39,720 nt of DNA, from assembly GCA_944380315.1 (NCBI GenBank), contig CALWHG010000015.1, positions 1 to 39,720 on the forward strand, read 5' to 3'. Made by a program: the position numbers and the translations under genes. Shown piece after piece: positions 17,415-26,307 of this stretch. The notes under the pieces were generated by a model, which did not search any database, was not told where the DNA came from, and saw nothing but the letters and a program-made list of their open reading frames with translations. Position 1 is the stretch's first letter; the number at the start of each line of letters is the position of its first letter. The stretch comes from an uncultured Lachnospiraceae bacterium. GTDB lineage: Bacteria > Bacillota > Clostridia > Lachnospirales > Lachnospiraceae.

Positions 17415-18788
17415 ATGTCTGAAGCATTCATACCATGCGATGGAGATGACAGAAAGAAGACGGCCATAGAGCTGACACGCTTCCTGGTGCACAAGCATTA
17501 TTGTGAAAATGATTTCCTGGCGGATGAATCCCTGTTTGACGAGCCCTTCCTCTGGTTCGGAGCAGCAGAGCATGAGTTTGCCTCAGGAAGGGAGACGGTG
17601 CTCGATATATTCAGACAGTTTACTGGCAAGGTGCCCAGATGCAATATAGCTGATGAGGAATATACCTCGGAGATGATCGCTCCTGATGTGTGCCTGGTGG
17701 CGGGAAGGATGTGGATATCCACGGACCCCTCTACGGAAGTATATCTGAGAGTGCATCAGCGCATAACCACCTGTATCAGATGGACAGGAGACAAGGCCAG
17801 GTGCTGCATGCTCCATGTCTCAAATCCCTATACGGAGATGGAACAGGACGATGTGGGCTTTCCGACCCGTATGGCCCAGCAGTCAAGGGATTATATGGCT
17901 CAGCAGATCGAGGAGCAGAAGCAGAAGATATCCAGTCAGGCCTCAGAGCTTTCAGATATCTACAATACTGTCTCCTGTGGCATACTGCGCCTGATCAGGA
18001 AGGAGGATGGATACCATCTGCTCACCTTCAATCATGCCCTGGCAGAGCTCATGGACAGGACTGAGGATGAGGTGTGGGCCATGGACTGGTCCATGGGCTT
18101 CGGAGATGATGTGGACGAGGTCGATATACCAAGGCTCAGATCCTCCATAGACAGGCTCGCAGGGCCTGGAGACCGGTCCTCCATAGATTACAGGATAGTG
18201 ACATACAGGGGCAGGACCGTATATCTGACCAGCATCAATGACTATATATCATCGACGCCGGAGGGAGAGATCATACAGAGGCTGACCTATGACATATCGG
18301 ACAGGGTGGCTCTGGAGACGGCCCTTCAGAGCCTGAGCTTCTATGATACCCTTACCGGAGTATTCAACCGCAACCGGTTCAATGAGATCATAACCGAGTA
18401 TAGTGACAGGGAGCTCCTGGGCCTCGGAGTGGCGGTGTTGGACATCAATGGCCTGAAGAAGGTCAATGACGGTCTGGGCCATGTGGCAGGGGACGACCTG
18501 CTCATGCGTACCGGCAGACACATAAATGAGATCTTTCCGGGAAAGGCCTTCCGCACCGGAGGAGATGAGTTCGTCATAGTGGATGAGGAAGGCGACAGAG
18601 ACAGCTTTGAAGCCCAGGTGGCCTCACTCAGGGTATTGCTTGCCAGGGATGGCATAAGTGTAGCCATAGGCACCTGCTGGCGGGACAGTGAGTGTAGCGT
18701 ATGGGACCAGGCCGAGGAGGCAGATAAGGTCATGTACCGGGAAAAGCAGGAGTACTATATCCAGTCGGGGGGGGTGAGCAGAGTCTGA
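17415..18788 (+). CDS. NTF2/SnoaL-like - PAS - GGDEF diguanylate cyclase
   Basis: A 457-residue soluble protein. Residues 10-140 resemble an NTF2/SnoaL-like fold (SnoaL_3 type: an early helix, then FLWFGAAEHEFASGRE, and a strand-rich end). Residues 155-180 form a short coiled coil. A PAS-like region spans about 185-300. The GGDEF domain lies at 305-450 with DTLTGVFNRN (311-320) and an intact GGDEF at 382-386. The RxxD inhibitory site is absent at the expected place, so product inhibition through it is unlikely. The start has AAAGGAGGATGAGACC before ATG. It is the third gene of the signalling operon, converging on the hybrid kinase with a 30-nt gap. The N-terminal call is by fold impression only and is the least certain part. 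Confidence 0.85.
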   Translation: MSEAFIPCDGDDRKKTAIELTRFLVHKHYCENDFLADESLFDEPFLWFGAAEHEFASGRETVLDIFRQFTGKVPRCNIADEEYTSEMIAPDVCLVAGRMWISTDPSTEVYLRVHQRITTCIRWTGDKARCCMLHVSNPYTEMEQDDVGFPTRMAQQSRDYMAQQIEEQKQKISSQASELSDIYNTVSCGILRLIRKEDGYHLLTFNHALAELMDRTEDEVWAMDWSMGFGDDVDEVDIPRLRSSIDRLAGPGDRSSIDYRIVTYRGRTVYLTSINDYISSTPEGEIIQRLTYDISDRVALETALQSLSFYDTLTGVFNRNRFNEIITEYSDRELLGLGVAVLDINGLKKVNDGLGHVAGDDLLMRTGRHINEIFPGKAFRTGGDEFVIVDEEGDRDSFEAQVASLRVLLARDGISVAIGTCWRDSECSVWDQAEEADKVMYREKQEYYIQSGGVSRV

Positions 18789-18818
18789 CGTTCGCTGAAC
18801 ATGAGGCCCGCTAAAGCC

Positions 18819-21029
18819 TCAGGCCCGGGTGCCTGCCAGGCAGCCTCTGATGGTGCGTATCAGCTCCTTTGGATCTATGGGCTTTATGACATGGTCATTT
18901 ATGCCGGCAGCCTTCTGAGCTGCTATATCCTCTGAAAATACATTTGCAGTGACTGCTATGATGGGTATGGTCCTGCTGTCAGGGCGATCAAGGGCCCTCA
19001 GACGGCGACTGGCCTCGAGACCGTCCATCACAGGCATCTGCATATCCATAAGTATGATATCGAAGGAGCCCTCGGGAGCAGCTTCAAAGCTCTCCAGGGC
19101 TTCCTTTCCATTCCAGGCACTCTGTACCCTGGCGCCCTGGGCGGACAGAAGCTCCAGGACTATCTCCATGTTTATCTCGTTGTCCTCTGCAAGGAGTATG
19201 CTTACGCCCTTGAGCGGCTCCCTGTCATCAGAGGCATTTTCATTGACGGTATCGGGCGCGGCGGCAGGTGCCTCCGCGGCCTTGAGCAGCGTAAGAGTCA
19301 CGGTAAATTCGGTGCCCTCATCCATCTCACTTTCCACCTTTATGCTTCCGTTCATATAGTTTACGAGAGTGTAGACTATGGACATGCCAAGCCCGGTGCC
19401 CACTGTGCTCCTGCTGGTGAAGCGGTCCTCCTGATAATAGGGCTCGAAAAGGTGAGGCAGGAACTCCTTACTCATGCCTATGCCAGTGTCCCTGACTATG
19501 AGGGTATATATGACGGTATTTCCTGATATGGAGTGGCTCAGTCTCGTGCTGATGCTGTCACCGGGAGAGGTGAATTTGATGGCGTTTGACAGGATGTTGT
19601 TTATGATCTGGACCACTCTGTCAGGGTCACCGAGCACCGGCCACTCATCCTGTTCTATGACCATATGGAAGTCCTTTGACTGAGAGAGGGCCTGAAGCCT
19701 GAAGGGCTCCAGTGCAGCCTCTATGGTGCCGCTCATGGAGAAGGCCCGTTCATTGAAGCTGAGCCTGCCCTGCTCTGCCTTTGACATGTCCAGTATGTCG
19801 TTTATGAGTGTCAGCAGCTGCTTTCCAGAAAATTCTATCTTGGAAAGATAGTCGGCCACCTTAGCCTTGTCGTCCAGCCTGTCCTTTGCAAGGCCGGTCA
19901 TGCCCAGTATGGCGTTCAGGGGAGTACGCATGTCATGGGACATGTTGTTGAAGAAGGCCTGTCTGGCCTTCATGTTGCGGTCCGACATCTCCAGGGCGTC
20001 CTGGAGCATCTGACGCTCACGAAGCTGCAGCTGCTTGGCCTCATTGACCTCACGGAAGCAGAGCAGCACCTCATCCTTGTCAAGGGACTCATCAAAGCGC
20101 AGGCTGACATTTACCCATCTGTATTCTCCGTCGAAATTCCGGAGGAAATCGCCGCCAAAGTCTCTGATGCGTGTCTGTATGAGCCTTTTTATATTGTCTA
20201 TGGAGAAGCTGTCACAGAAATCCCGGAAGGCCGACTCCTCTATGACCTCTCCGCTGGTCCTGAGGAAATCCTCGTAGTTTCCCTTGTCGGGCATACGGTC
20301 TCTTACGTGCCTTGAACCCCTGACCAGCTCATAGGTATGGTCTGCATAATTGACACGATAGAGCCCATAGTAGGTATTGCTGAGGGCCCGTATGGTGGAT
20401 ATGAGCCTCTCGTTCTGCTTCCTCTCCCTGAGGGCCCTTGTGATCATGACTATGTTTGCCACGAGGAACATCAGGGCTATAAACGAAAAAATGGCTATGT
20501 ATATCCTCAGGCTTCCAAATATGGCGGCATAGGGCATGGTCACTATGGACCAGCCTCCGTCCTGGGTCCTCACATGATAGACGCCTCTCTGCCTGCCCTC
20601 CATGTCTCTGATATGATCGTCATAGCGTCCCAGCTCACCTGACTCTATGCGGGCTATGAGCTGACGGGCAAAGCGGGAGACGGTCTCTTCATCATATTCA
20701 ACTTTCGTGTCATGGAAAAGGAGCCTCCCATCCTTATCGCACAGAAAATAGGACATGCCCTCCATATATCTGTCCATGCCGAAGACATAGTCTATGGTAC
20801 CGCTCTCAGCATCGTACTCCGATGCATATATGCCTGCCAGAGAGGTGGCGCTCACGTAGCTGAACCTGAGGAGTGCATGATAGAGTATGGACACGGCCAT
20901 GAATATGGCTGCTATGACCATGAGGAAGGTGACGATATTGAGCCAGAACATGCTGATGAACTCTGCCGATCTTTTTGTGAGGCTCTTCTTTAGGGACCTG
21001 CCGTCATGCCGGCTGTCTTCATTTTTCAT
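18819..21029 (-). CDS. Hybrid sensor histidine kinase (HisKA-HATPase-REC)
   Basis: A 736-residue membrane kinase. TM1 is at 24-52, an extracytoplasmic sensor at about 53-172, TM2 at 173-196 and a PAS-like domain at 215-330. HisKA has His365 in SHDMRTPLN. The ATPase domain has the N box NNILSNAIKF, G1 DTGIGMS and G2 GTGLGMSIV. A C-terminal receiver (607-730) carries the acidic pair E615-D616, phospho-acceptor Asp662 (ILMDMQMPVMDG), Thr694 and Lys716. All catalytic residues are present. ATG overlaps the stop of the upstream Hpt gene (ATGA). It is the last gene of a three-gene operon that supplies a complete phosphorelay: kinase, internal receiver, Hpt, and the REC-HD-GYP output. The ligand is unknown. 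Confidence 0.94.
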   Translation of the reverse strand: MKNEDSRHDGRSLKKSLTKRSAEFISMFWLNIVTFLMVIAAIFMAVSILYHALLRFSYVSATSLAGIYASEYDAESGTIDYVFGMDRYMEGMSYFLCDKDGRLLFHDTKVEYDEETVSRFARQLIARIESGELGRYDDHIRDMEGRQRGVYHVRTQDGGWSIVTMPYAAIFGSLRIYIAIFSFIALMFLVANIVMITRALRERKQNERLISTIRALSNTYYGLYRVNYADHTYELVRGSRHVRDRMPDKGNYEDFLRTSGEVIEESAFRDFCDSFSIDNIKRLIQTRIRDFGGDFLRNFDGEYRWVNVSLRFDESLDKDEVLLCFREVNEAKQLQLRERQMLQDALEMSDRNMKARQAFFNNMSHDMRTPLNAILGMTGLAKDRLDDKAKVADYLSKIEFSGKQLLTLINDILDMSKAEQGRLSFNERAFSMSGTIEAALEPFRLQALSQSKDFHMVIEQDEWPVLGDPDRVVQIINNILSNAIKFTSPGDSISTRLSHSISGNTVIYTLIVRDTGIGMSKEFLPHLFEPYYQEDRFTSRSTVGTGLGMSIVYTLVNYMNGSIKVESEMDEGTEFTVTLTLLKAAEAPAAAPDTVNENASDDREPLKGVSILLAEDNEINMEIVLELLSAQGARVQSAWNGKEALESFEAAPEGSFDIILMDMQMPVMDGLEASRRLRALDRPDSRTIPIIAVTANVFSEDIAAQKAAGINDHVIKPIDPKELIRTIRGCLAGTRA

Positions 21030-21373
21030 ATGGCTGCTTTCATCCTTTCATAAAGGGGTCTTATCCTGTCCATCATATCCCGGGCTGCTGCCACATCTCC
21101 GCCCCGAAGCAGCTCGGTCTGCCTGGAAAAAAGCTCATAAAGCGCTGTCATGGAGAGGTTGCCTGTCATGCCCTTGAGGGTATGGGACAGGGAAAATGCC
21201 TTTTCACATGACCCTTCATCCAGGGCTTCAGAAAGGGCCTGAAAGCTCTGATCTTCTTTCCACTTCTGGAGGAGACGGCCAAGGAGGGCCTCATTGCCCA
21301 TAAGCCTGTCGAGTGCCTGATCCACGTCAAGTCCCTCGAGTCTGAGTCTGTCAAGATATGTCCTGTCCATCAC
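21026..21373 (-). CDS. Hpt-domain phosphotransfer protein
   Basis: A 115-residue single-domain histidine phosphotransfer protein. The phospho-acceptor His lies in the canonical motif SLSHTLKGMTGNL (about residues 62-74), inside an all-helical bundle. It is expected to carry phosphate from the receiver of the hybrid kinase to the receiver of the HD-GYP protein. Its start lies inside the 3' end of the upstream HD-GYP gene (23-nt overlap) and its stop overlaps the start of the kinase by 4 nt, so the three genes are tightly coupled. Confidence 0.92.
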   Translation of the reverse strand: MMDRTYLDRLRLEGLDVDQALDRLMGNEALLGRLLQKWKEDQSFQALSEALDEGSCEKAFSLSHTLKGMTGNLSMTALYELFSRQTELLRGGDVAAARDMMDRIRPLYERMKAAI

Positions 21374-22478
21374 TTTGTATCTCCTTTACTGCATAAAGCT
21401 TCCTCATGGCCGGTTCTGCCACTTTGAAGGCTGCAAGGGCCGTAGGCCCGAAGGCTCCGCACTTGCCTGAGATGATCATGTCCTTTGCTTCGTCGAAGCT
21501 GTAGGCCTTTTTATATACCCTGTCATTTACCAGTGCATCATAGCAGTCCGCCAGAGCCACTGCCTGGCTCCATATGGGTATCTCATCGCCTCTGAGCCCA
21601 TCCGGATAGCCCCTCCCGTCGTAGCGCTCATGATGATGTCTGGCTATGTCATAGGCATATACAAATCCGGGATGCTCACGCATCTGAGGGATCTTTTCCA
21701 GAAATTCCGCACCTCTAAGAGTATGGGTCTTCATGACCTCAAATTCCTCTGCTGTCAGTCTGCCGGGCTTGTTGAGGATGGCATCGGGTATGGCTATCTT
21801 GCCTATGTCGTGCATGATGGAGGCAGTGGCTATGATCTCTATGGTCTCATAGCTCATGCCGACTCCAAGCTCCGTATTGAGCAGCAGGCACTTTGTGATG
21901 TCGTGTATGCGCTTTACGTGGCTCCCGGATTCTGCGGAACGGAACTCTACTGCAGTGGACAGCACCTCTATCATGCTGTGATTAAGCTCAAGTATGCGCC
22001 TTGCCTGCTCATCCAGCTGATGCTGCTGCTCCTCTACCCTGGCCCTCAGCCTCTTCCTGGCCATGAAGAGCTCTATGACCGAGTCCACTCTCCGGCGGAC
22101 CATATAGGGGACGACGGGCTTTGCTATGGTGTCCATGACTCCAAGAGCATAGGCCCTGCTCAGCACCTGAGTATCAGACTCGGCTGTGATGAGGAATATG
22201 GGTATGCCTCCGTTCCAGCCTTTGCTGCGTACCTTTTCCAGGAACTGGATACCGTCCATGACCGGCATCATCACGTCAAGAAGGACAGCTGCTATGTCCG
22301 GGATATCCGAAAGCAGCAGCCTTACGCCCTCCTCTCCGTTGGAAGCCTCCAGGATCTCGTAGTCATCGGAAAAGATATTTGCCAGGATCATGCGGTTAAG
22401 CTCATCGTCATCGACGATGAGTATCTTCCCAGGCATCCTTGTGGTAGTCATGCTTGTCTCTGTCTGTATACTGTCCAT
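21351..22478 (-). CDS. Response regulator with HD-GYP c-di-GMP phosphodiesterase output (RpfG-like)
   Basis: A 375-residue protein. The receiver domain (about 15-135) has DDD, phospho-acceptor Asp68 in LLDVMMPVMDG, and Lys in TIAKP. A coiled linker follows, then an HD-GYP domain (about 165-355) with HD 223-224 in MHDIGK and the GYP loop HHHERYDGRGYPDG. All metal-binding residues expected for a c-di-GMP phosphodiesterase appear present. The start is decided by the ribosome-binding site: GGAGAGG sits 6 nt before ATG 22478. A TTG at 22523 would extend the frame by 15 residues but has no such site. It is the first gene of the phosphorelay operon. Confidence 0.93.
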   Translation of the reverse strand: MDSIQTETSMTTTRMPGKILIVDDDELNRMILANIFSDDYEILEASNGEEGVRLLLSDIPDIAAVLLDVMMPVMDGIQFLEKVRSKGWNGGIPIFLITAESDTQVLSRAYALGVMDTIAKPVVPYMVRRRVDSVIELFMARKRLRARVEEQQHQLDEQARRILELNHSMIEVLSTAVEFRSAESGSHVKRIHDITKCLLLNTELGVGMSYETIEIIATASIMHDIGKIAIPDAILNKPGRLTAEEFEVMKTHTLRGAEFLEKIPQMREHPGFVYAYDIARHHHERYDGRGYPDGLRGDEIPIWSQAVALADCYDALVNDRVYKKAYSFDEAKDMIISGKCGAFGPTALAAFKVAEPAMRKLYAVKEIQSDGQDIS

Positions 22479-22527
22479 ATCCGGCCTCTCCAAGCTGAAA
22501 AACGACGACACTGTCTTTACCAATAAT

Positions 22528-22555
22528 AATATATACTACCGGATTTTTCCACTAA
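22528..22555 (-). promoter_or_regulatory. Candidate promoter of the phosphorelay operon
   Basis: On the minus strand TTAGTG (22555-22550), a 16-bp spacer and TATATT (22533-22528) precede the HD-GYP gene by about 50 nt. Confidence 0.3.
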
Positions 22556-22642
22556 ATAGCAAAATATACTGTGCTTTGGCAGCTCTTGGAGCCATCCTCC
22601 TGCCATAACTTAATGGTATATAAAATAAGGCTTTTGTACTTT

Positions 22643-22697
22643 TTAATGGTCTTAACTTTATCTTAACTTGCCTTATGCTGCTTACTTATGCTAAAAT
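22643..22697 (+). promoter_or_regulatory. Promoter with TTAACT direct repeats upstream of the peptide transporter
   Basis: TTGCCT (22668-22673), an 18-bp spacer and TAAAAT (22692-22697) form a plausible promoter. Overlapping and preceding it are TTAATG (22643), TTAACT (22652), TTAACT (22663) and TTATGC (22673 and 22686), spaced 9-13 bp apart, roughly one helical turn. This pattern resembles a tandem-repeat operator of PhoB/PhoP-type regulators; the identification is inference. Confidence 0.4.
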
Positions 22698-22708
22698 TCA
22701 TTGCAAGT

Positions 22709-22745
22709 AATGCGGCAGGAATGAGCTGTTGTATCCTGTCGCATT
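22709..22745 (+). other. 12-bp hairpin in the 5' leader of the transporter operon
   Basis: AATGCGGCAGGA (22709-22720) pairs with TCCTGTCGCATT (22734-22745) with one G-U pair and a 13-nt loop. It is followed by a T-rich but interrupted stretch (TTAGTTTAT). It lies between the candidate promoter and the ribosome-binding site of the binding-protein gene, so it may act as an attenuator or a 5' stabiliser. Confidence 0.45.
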
Positions 22746-22780
22746 TTAGTTTATAAAAATCTGATAAAGGAGGTTTAACT

Positions 22781-24445
22781 ATGAAGAAGACAACGAAATG
22801 TATCCTGGGAACCATGTTCATGGCAGCGCTTCTGGCAGGCTGCGGAGGAAGCAGCTCAGATGCGGGAAGCGGAGCAGCCGAGACTCAGGAGAGCGCCCAG
22901 GTGACTTCTGTTGCGGCAGAGGACGGGGTAGTTCGCATAGCAAATATAGCAGACTATCAGACCCTGGACGTACACAAGACCAGTGCCGACTTCACCATAC
23001 CCATAAATGTATTTGATCGTCTGTTTGAGATCGTTCCTACGGATGGAGGCAGCACCGAGATAGTAAACAGCCTTGTGGATGACTATACCATCTCAGAGGA
23101 TGGACTTACCTATGACTTTACACTTAAGAGCGGAGTGACATTTTCCGATGGTACTCCCTTCACCGCAAATGATGTAAAGTACACCATCGAGAGGGCACTG
23201 ACCCTGCCTGAGACCGTGCAGACCGATATCTATGCTTCCATAGCAGGAGCTCAGGAGCTCATGGACGGCACTGCAGATGACCTCTCAGGAGTAGTGGTAA
23301 CGGACGATACACATTTCTCCATCACCCTCAGTGTGCCCTACGCAGGCTTCATAGGCCAGCTGGCCACTCCCGGAGCAGCCATGTTCAGTGAGTCTATCAC
23401 CGAGGCGGCAGGAGATTCCTTCGGACAGGATCCTGCAGTCACCATAGGTACAGGCCCTTACATGGTCACCAGCTGGGAGAGGAATGCAAGCCTTACCCTC
23501 GAGGTCAATCCCAACTACTGGGGCGAGGAGCCTGATGTAAAGAAGGTCATCATCTCCATAGTTCCCGACCCCTCTACCATGAGCATGATGTTCCAGAATG
23601 GTGAGCTCGACATGCTCGACGGCGATGAGCTGGATTCAGCGGTATTTGATGCTACCTACAGGACACCTCAGTACGAAGACAAGATAGTATCTGCCTTCAG
23701 ACTTGCGACCACCTACATGGCACTTAACGAGAATGTGGAGCCCCTCAACGACGTTAACGTACGTAAGGCTATCCAGATGGCCATAGACAGACAGACCATA
23801 CTTGATACCGTATACAGCGGCGGCGGATTCCTGGTAGACGGCATATATGCCCGCGGACTCCTTGGCTATACCGAGGACAACCAGGGCTGGCTCCAGTATG
23901 ATCCCGAGGGAGCAAAGGCCCTCCTTGCAGAGGCCGGCTATCCCGATGGCTTCACCATGGAGATATCCTCCGACAACTCGGCATCCTCAAGCGTACTGCT
24001 GGTGCTTCAGATCATACAGCAGAACCTGGCAGAGGTAGGCATCACTCTTGACATAGTTCCTTACGATGAGGCCAGCTGGCTGGATCTCCGTCAGAGCGGT
24101 GAGATGCCCAGCTTCGTTGCCACCTGGACTGCTGACTACAACGATCCCGACAACTTCATCTATACCTTCTTCGGTTCAGAGGAAAATGTAGTCAATCGTA
24201 GCCTTAACTACAAGGATACTGATGTCATAAACAGAGTTGCTGCAGCAAGAGCCATCATAGATGATGAAGAGAGGATGGCAGAGTATGCTGCCCTCGAGGA
24301 GAAGATTGTCAAGGAAGATGCTGCCTGGGTACCTCTGTTCAGCCGTTCACACTTCTATGTGCTTGGAGACAGAGTAGAGAGCTTCACCCCTCACTGGGCA
24401 GGCTACAGCGCATACATCTATTCCACCTTCAAGCTTGCTGACTGA
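22781..24445 (+). CDS. Peptide/nickel-type ABC transporter substrate-binding lipoprotein (SBP family 5)
   Basis: A 554-residue extracellular lipoprotein. The signal peptide ends in the lipobox LLAGC with the lipidated Cys21, followed by a Gly/Ser-rich linker. The mature part has the family-5 features: TLDVHKT near the start, LKSGVTFSDGTPFTANDVKY, NPNYWGEEPDVKKV, NVRKAIQMAIDR, and the C-terminal TWTADYNDPDNF. It captures a peptide or similar ligand and delivers it to the DppB/DppC-type permeases encoded next. AAAGGAGG lies 7 nt before ATG. It is the first gene of a five-gene operon. Codons are richer in ATC than in most neighbours, in line with high expression. The true ligand cannot be told from sequence. 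Confidence 0.94.
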   Translation: MKKTTKCILGTMFMAALLAGCGGSSSDAGSGAAETQESAQVTSVAAEDGVVRIANIADYQTLDVHKTSADFTIPINVFDRLFEIVPTDGGSTEIVNSLVDDYTISEDGLTYDFTLKSGVTFSDGTPFTANDVKYTIERALTLPETVQTDIYASIAGAQELMDGTADDLSGVVVTDDTHFSITLSVPYAGFIGQLATPGAAMFSESITEAAGDSFGQDPAVTIGTGPYMVTSWERNASLTLEVNPNYWGEEPDVKKVIISIVPDPSTMSMMFQNGELDMLDGDELDSAVFDATYRTPQYEDKIVSAFRLATTYMALNENVEPLNDVNVRKAIQMAIDRQTILDTVYSGGGFLVDGIYARGLLGYTEDNQGWLQYDPEGAKALLAEAGYPDGFTMEISSDNSASSSVLLVLQIIQQNLAEVGITLDIVPYDEASWLDLRQSGEMPSFVATWTADYNDPDNFIYTFFGSEENVVNRSLNYKDTDVINRVAAARAIIDDEERMAEYAALEEKIVKEDAAWVPLFSRSHFYVLGDRVESFTPHWAGYSAYIYSTFKLAD

Positions 24446-24466
24446 GGATGGACATAGGAGAGACAG

Positions 24467-25387
24467 ATGAAGTATTTTCTTAAACGTGTCATAGGCACTA
24501 TCCCCGTTTTACTGGGGGTGGTGCTTCTGATATTTGTAATGCTGCGGATCATACCCGGAAACCCCGTGGTCATACTGCTGGGAGAGCACTATGACCAGGC
24601 GACCATAGACAGACTGACGGATCTCATGGGATACGACCAGCCTATCCTTCTGCAGTTCGTAAATTATGTAAAGGGAGCGCTGGTGGGTGACCTGGGAGTA
24701 AGCTACAAGTACTCCAGGCCGGTCACCGAGATGATCATGGAGGCCCTTCCCTATACCATCAGACTTGCGCTGATGGCAGTGGTGTTTGCCTGGGGCCTAG
24801 GACTTATCACGGGCATCATAGCCGCGGTAAAGAAAAACAACTTTATCGACAGGATGTTCATGGGCGTATCGCTCCTTGGCGTGTCCATGCCCATATTCAT
24901 GACCTCTCTTCTGCTTCAGTATATATTTGCCTTTAAGCTGGGCTGGCTGCCCATGACTGAGGAGGGTACCTTCGCCTCCATGATACTTCCCGCCATAGCT
25001 CTTGGCTGGAACAGTGCTGGAAGCGTGGCCCGTATGACCCGTTCGAGCCTTATAGAGGTCATGCAGGCTGACTACATAGATACGGCCAGGGCCAAGGGAC
25101 TCAGGAAAGGAGCTGTCATCATAGGCCATGCTCTCAAGAATTCCCTGCTGCCCGTAGTCACCATGATGGCCCTTCAGCTTTCAAGCATGCTGTCAGGAGC
25201 GGTCATCACTGAGTCAGTCTTTGCCATACCCGGCATAGGAAGACTGGCCACCACAGCCATAAACAACAGAGACATGCCGGTGCTTCAGGGTACCGTGCTT
25301 TTTACCACGGTCATAGTCATAGCAGGAAACCTCCTGGCTGATTTCCTGTATTCCGTACTTGACCCCAGGATCAGGAAAGGAGACTGA
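24467..25387 (+). CDS. DppB-type ABC transporter permease
   Basis: A 306-residue inner-membrane permease of the peptide/nickel importer family, with six predicted helices. The N-terminus MKYFLKRVIGTIPVLLGVVL is typical. The family motif VILLGEHYDQATIDRL, the long cytoplasmic coupling (EAA) loop around DYIDTARAKGLRKGAVIIGH, and the C-terminus DPRIRKGD all fit DppB/OppB. TAGGAGAG precedes ATG. It pairs with the DppC-type protein encoded one base downstream. Confidence 0.95.
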   Translation: MKYFLKRVIGTIPVLLGVVLLIFVMLRIIPGNPVVILLGEHYDQATIDRLTDLMGYDQPILLQFVNYVKGALVGDLGVSYKYSRPVTEMIMEALPYTIRLALMAVVFAWGLGLITGIIAAVKKNNFIDRMFMGVSLLGVSMPIFMTSLLLQYIFAFKLGWLPMTEEGTFASMILPAIALGWNSAGSVARMTRSSLIEVMQADYIDTARAKGLRKGAVIIGHALKNSLLPVVTMMALQLSSMLSGAVITESVFAIPGIGRLATTAINNRDMPVLQGTVLFTTVIVIAGNLLADFLYSVLDPRIRKGD

Positions 25388-25388
25388 C

Positions 25389-26294
25389 ATGTTTGAGCAT
25401 GAAGATAAAAACATGGCTTTGAACGAGGATCTCCAGTCCCAGATCGGAGAGAGAGACGGTATCAGAGACAAGCTTAAGAGGATGTGCAGAGAAAATCCCC
25501 TGGCAGCGGTTTCGGCGGTGGTCATAGCCATCATCATACTTATGGCCATATTTGCGCCTGTCATAGCACCCTACGGAGAGGCTGAGCAGGATCTGATCAA
25601 CAGGCTGCAGGCTCCCAGTGCTGAGCACTGGCTTGGCACCGACGAGCTTGGAAGAGACCTGTTCTCCAGGATGCTTTACGGCTCCAGGCTGTCCATAACC
25701 ATAGGCATACTTCCCAGCCTCATATCCCTTACCATAGGCGTGGTGGCAGGACTTGCGGCAGGCTATTTTGGCGGATGGGTAGACTATGTCATCATGAGAG
25801 TAGCTGATGTCATGCTGTCCATACCCTCACTCATACTGGCCATGGTAGTCATGTATACTCTTGGCACCTCTACGGTCAACCTTTTCATAGCCCTGTCCAT
25901 GACGGGCTGGTCAAGTGTGGCCAGGGTGGTGCGCAGCCAGACCCTCAGCATCAAGCAGAGCGAATATGTGGAGGCAGCCCGCTCCATAGGAGTGGGACGC
26001 TGGAAGATCATGTTCAGACACATACTTCCCAACTGCATACCCTCGCTCATAGTTCTATTTACACTGAACGTACCCTCGGCCATACTTTCAGAGAGCTCAC
26101 TGAGCTTCCTGGGCATAGGCGTCAAGGTCCCTGCAGCCAGCTGGGGACTTATAGTAAACCAGGGCAGACAGTTCCTGTTCACCCAGCCCTGGCTCTGCCT
26201 TGCACCCTGTGTGGCCATCATGATAGTAGTGCTGGCATTCAATTTCCTCGGTGACGGACTCAGGGATGCACTGGATCCGTACATGCAGAGATAA
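25389..26294 (+). CDS. DppC-type ABC transporter permease
   Basis: A 301-residue membrane permease, partner of the DppB-type protein. After a charged cytoplasmic N-terminus comes the OppC_N-like segment (ENPLAAVSAVVIAIIILMAI). The family block HWLGTDELGRDLFSRMLYGS follows, then the coupling loop SEYVEAARSIGVGRWKIMFRH (here quoted in part) and the C-terminal NFLGDGLRDALDP. The start is fixed by AAAGGAG 7 nt before ATG 25389, inside the end of the upstream gene; the frame is open further 5' without support. It transports the ligand captured by the family-5 binding protein. Confidence 0.95.
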   Translation: MFEHEDKNMALNEDLQSQIGERDGIRDKLKRMCRENPLAAVSAVVIAIIILMAIFAPVIAPYGEAEQDLINRLQAPSAEHWLGTDELGRDLFSRMLYGSRLSITIGILPSLISLTIGVVAGLAAGYFGGWVDYVIMRVADVMLSIPSLILAMVVMYTLGTSTVNLFIALSMTGWSSVARVVRSQTLSIKQSEYVEAARSIGVGRWKIMFRHILPNCIPSLIVLFTLNVPSAILSESSLSFLGIGVKVPAASWGLIVNQGRQFLFTQPWLCLAPCVAIMIVVLAFNFLGDGLRDALDPYMQR

Positions 26295-26307
26295 AAGGAG
26301 GTTTCGG

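Noticed and set aside
10674-22478. Flagellar chemotaxis locus
   Set aside because: CheB and CheR domains are present, but as a fusion with PAS; no CheA, CheW, CheY or receptor gene is seen.
21630-22526. Open frame of 298 codons on the plus strand
   Set aside because: It is antisense to the REC-HD-GYP gene with intact motifs.
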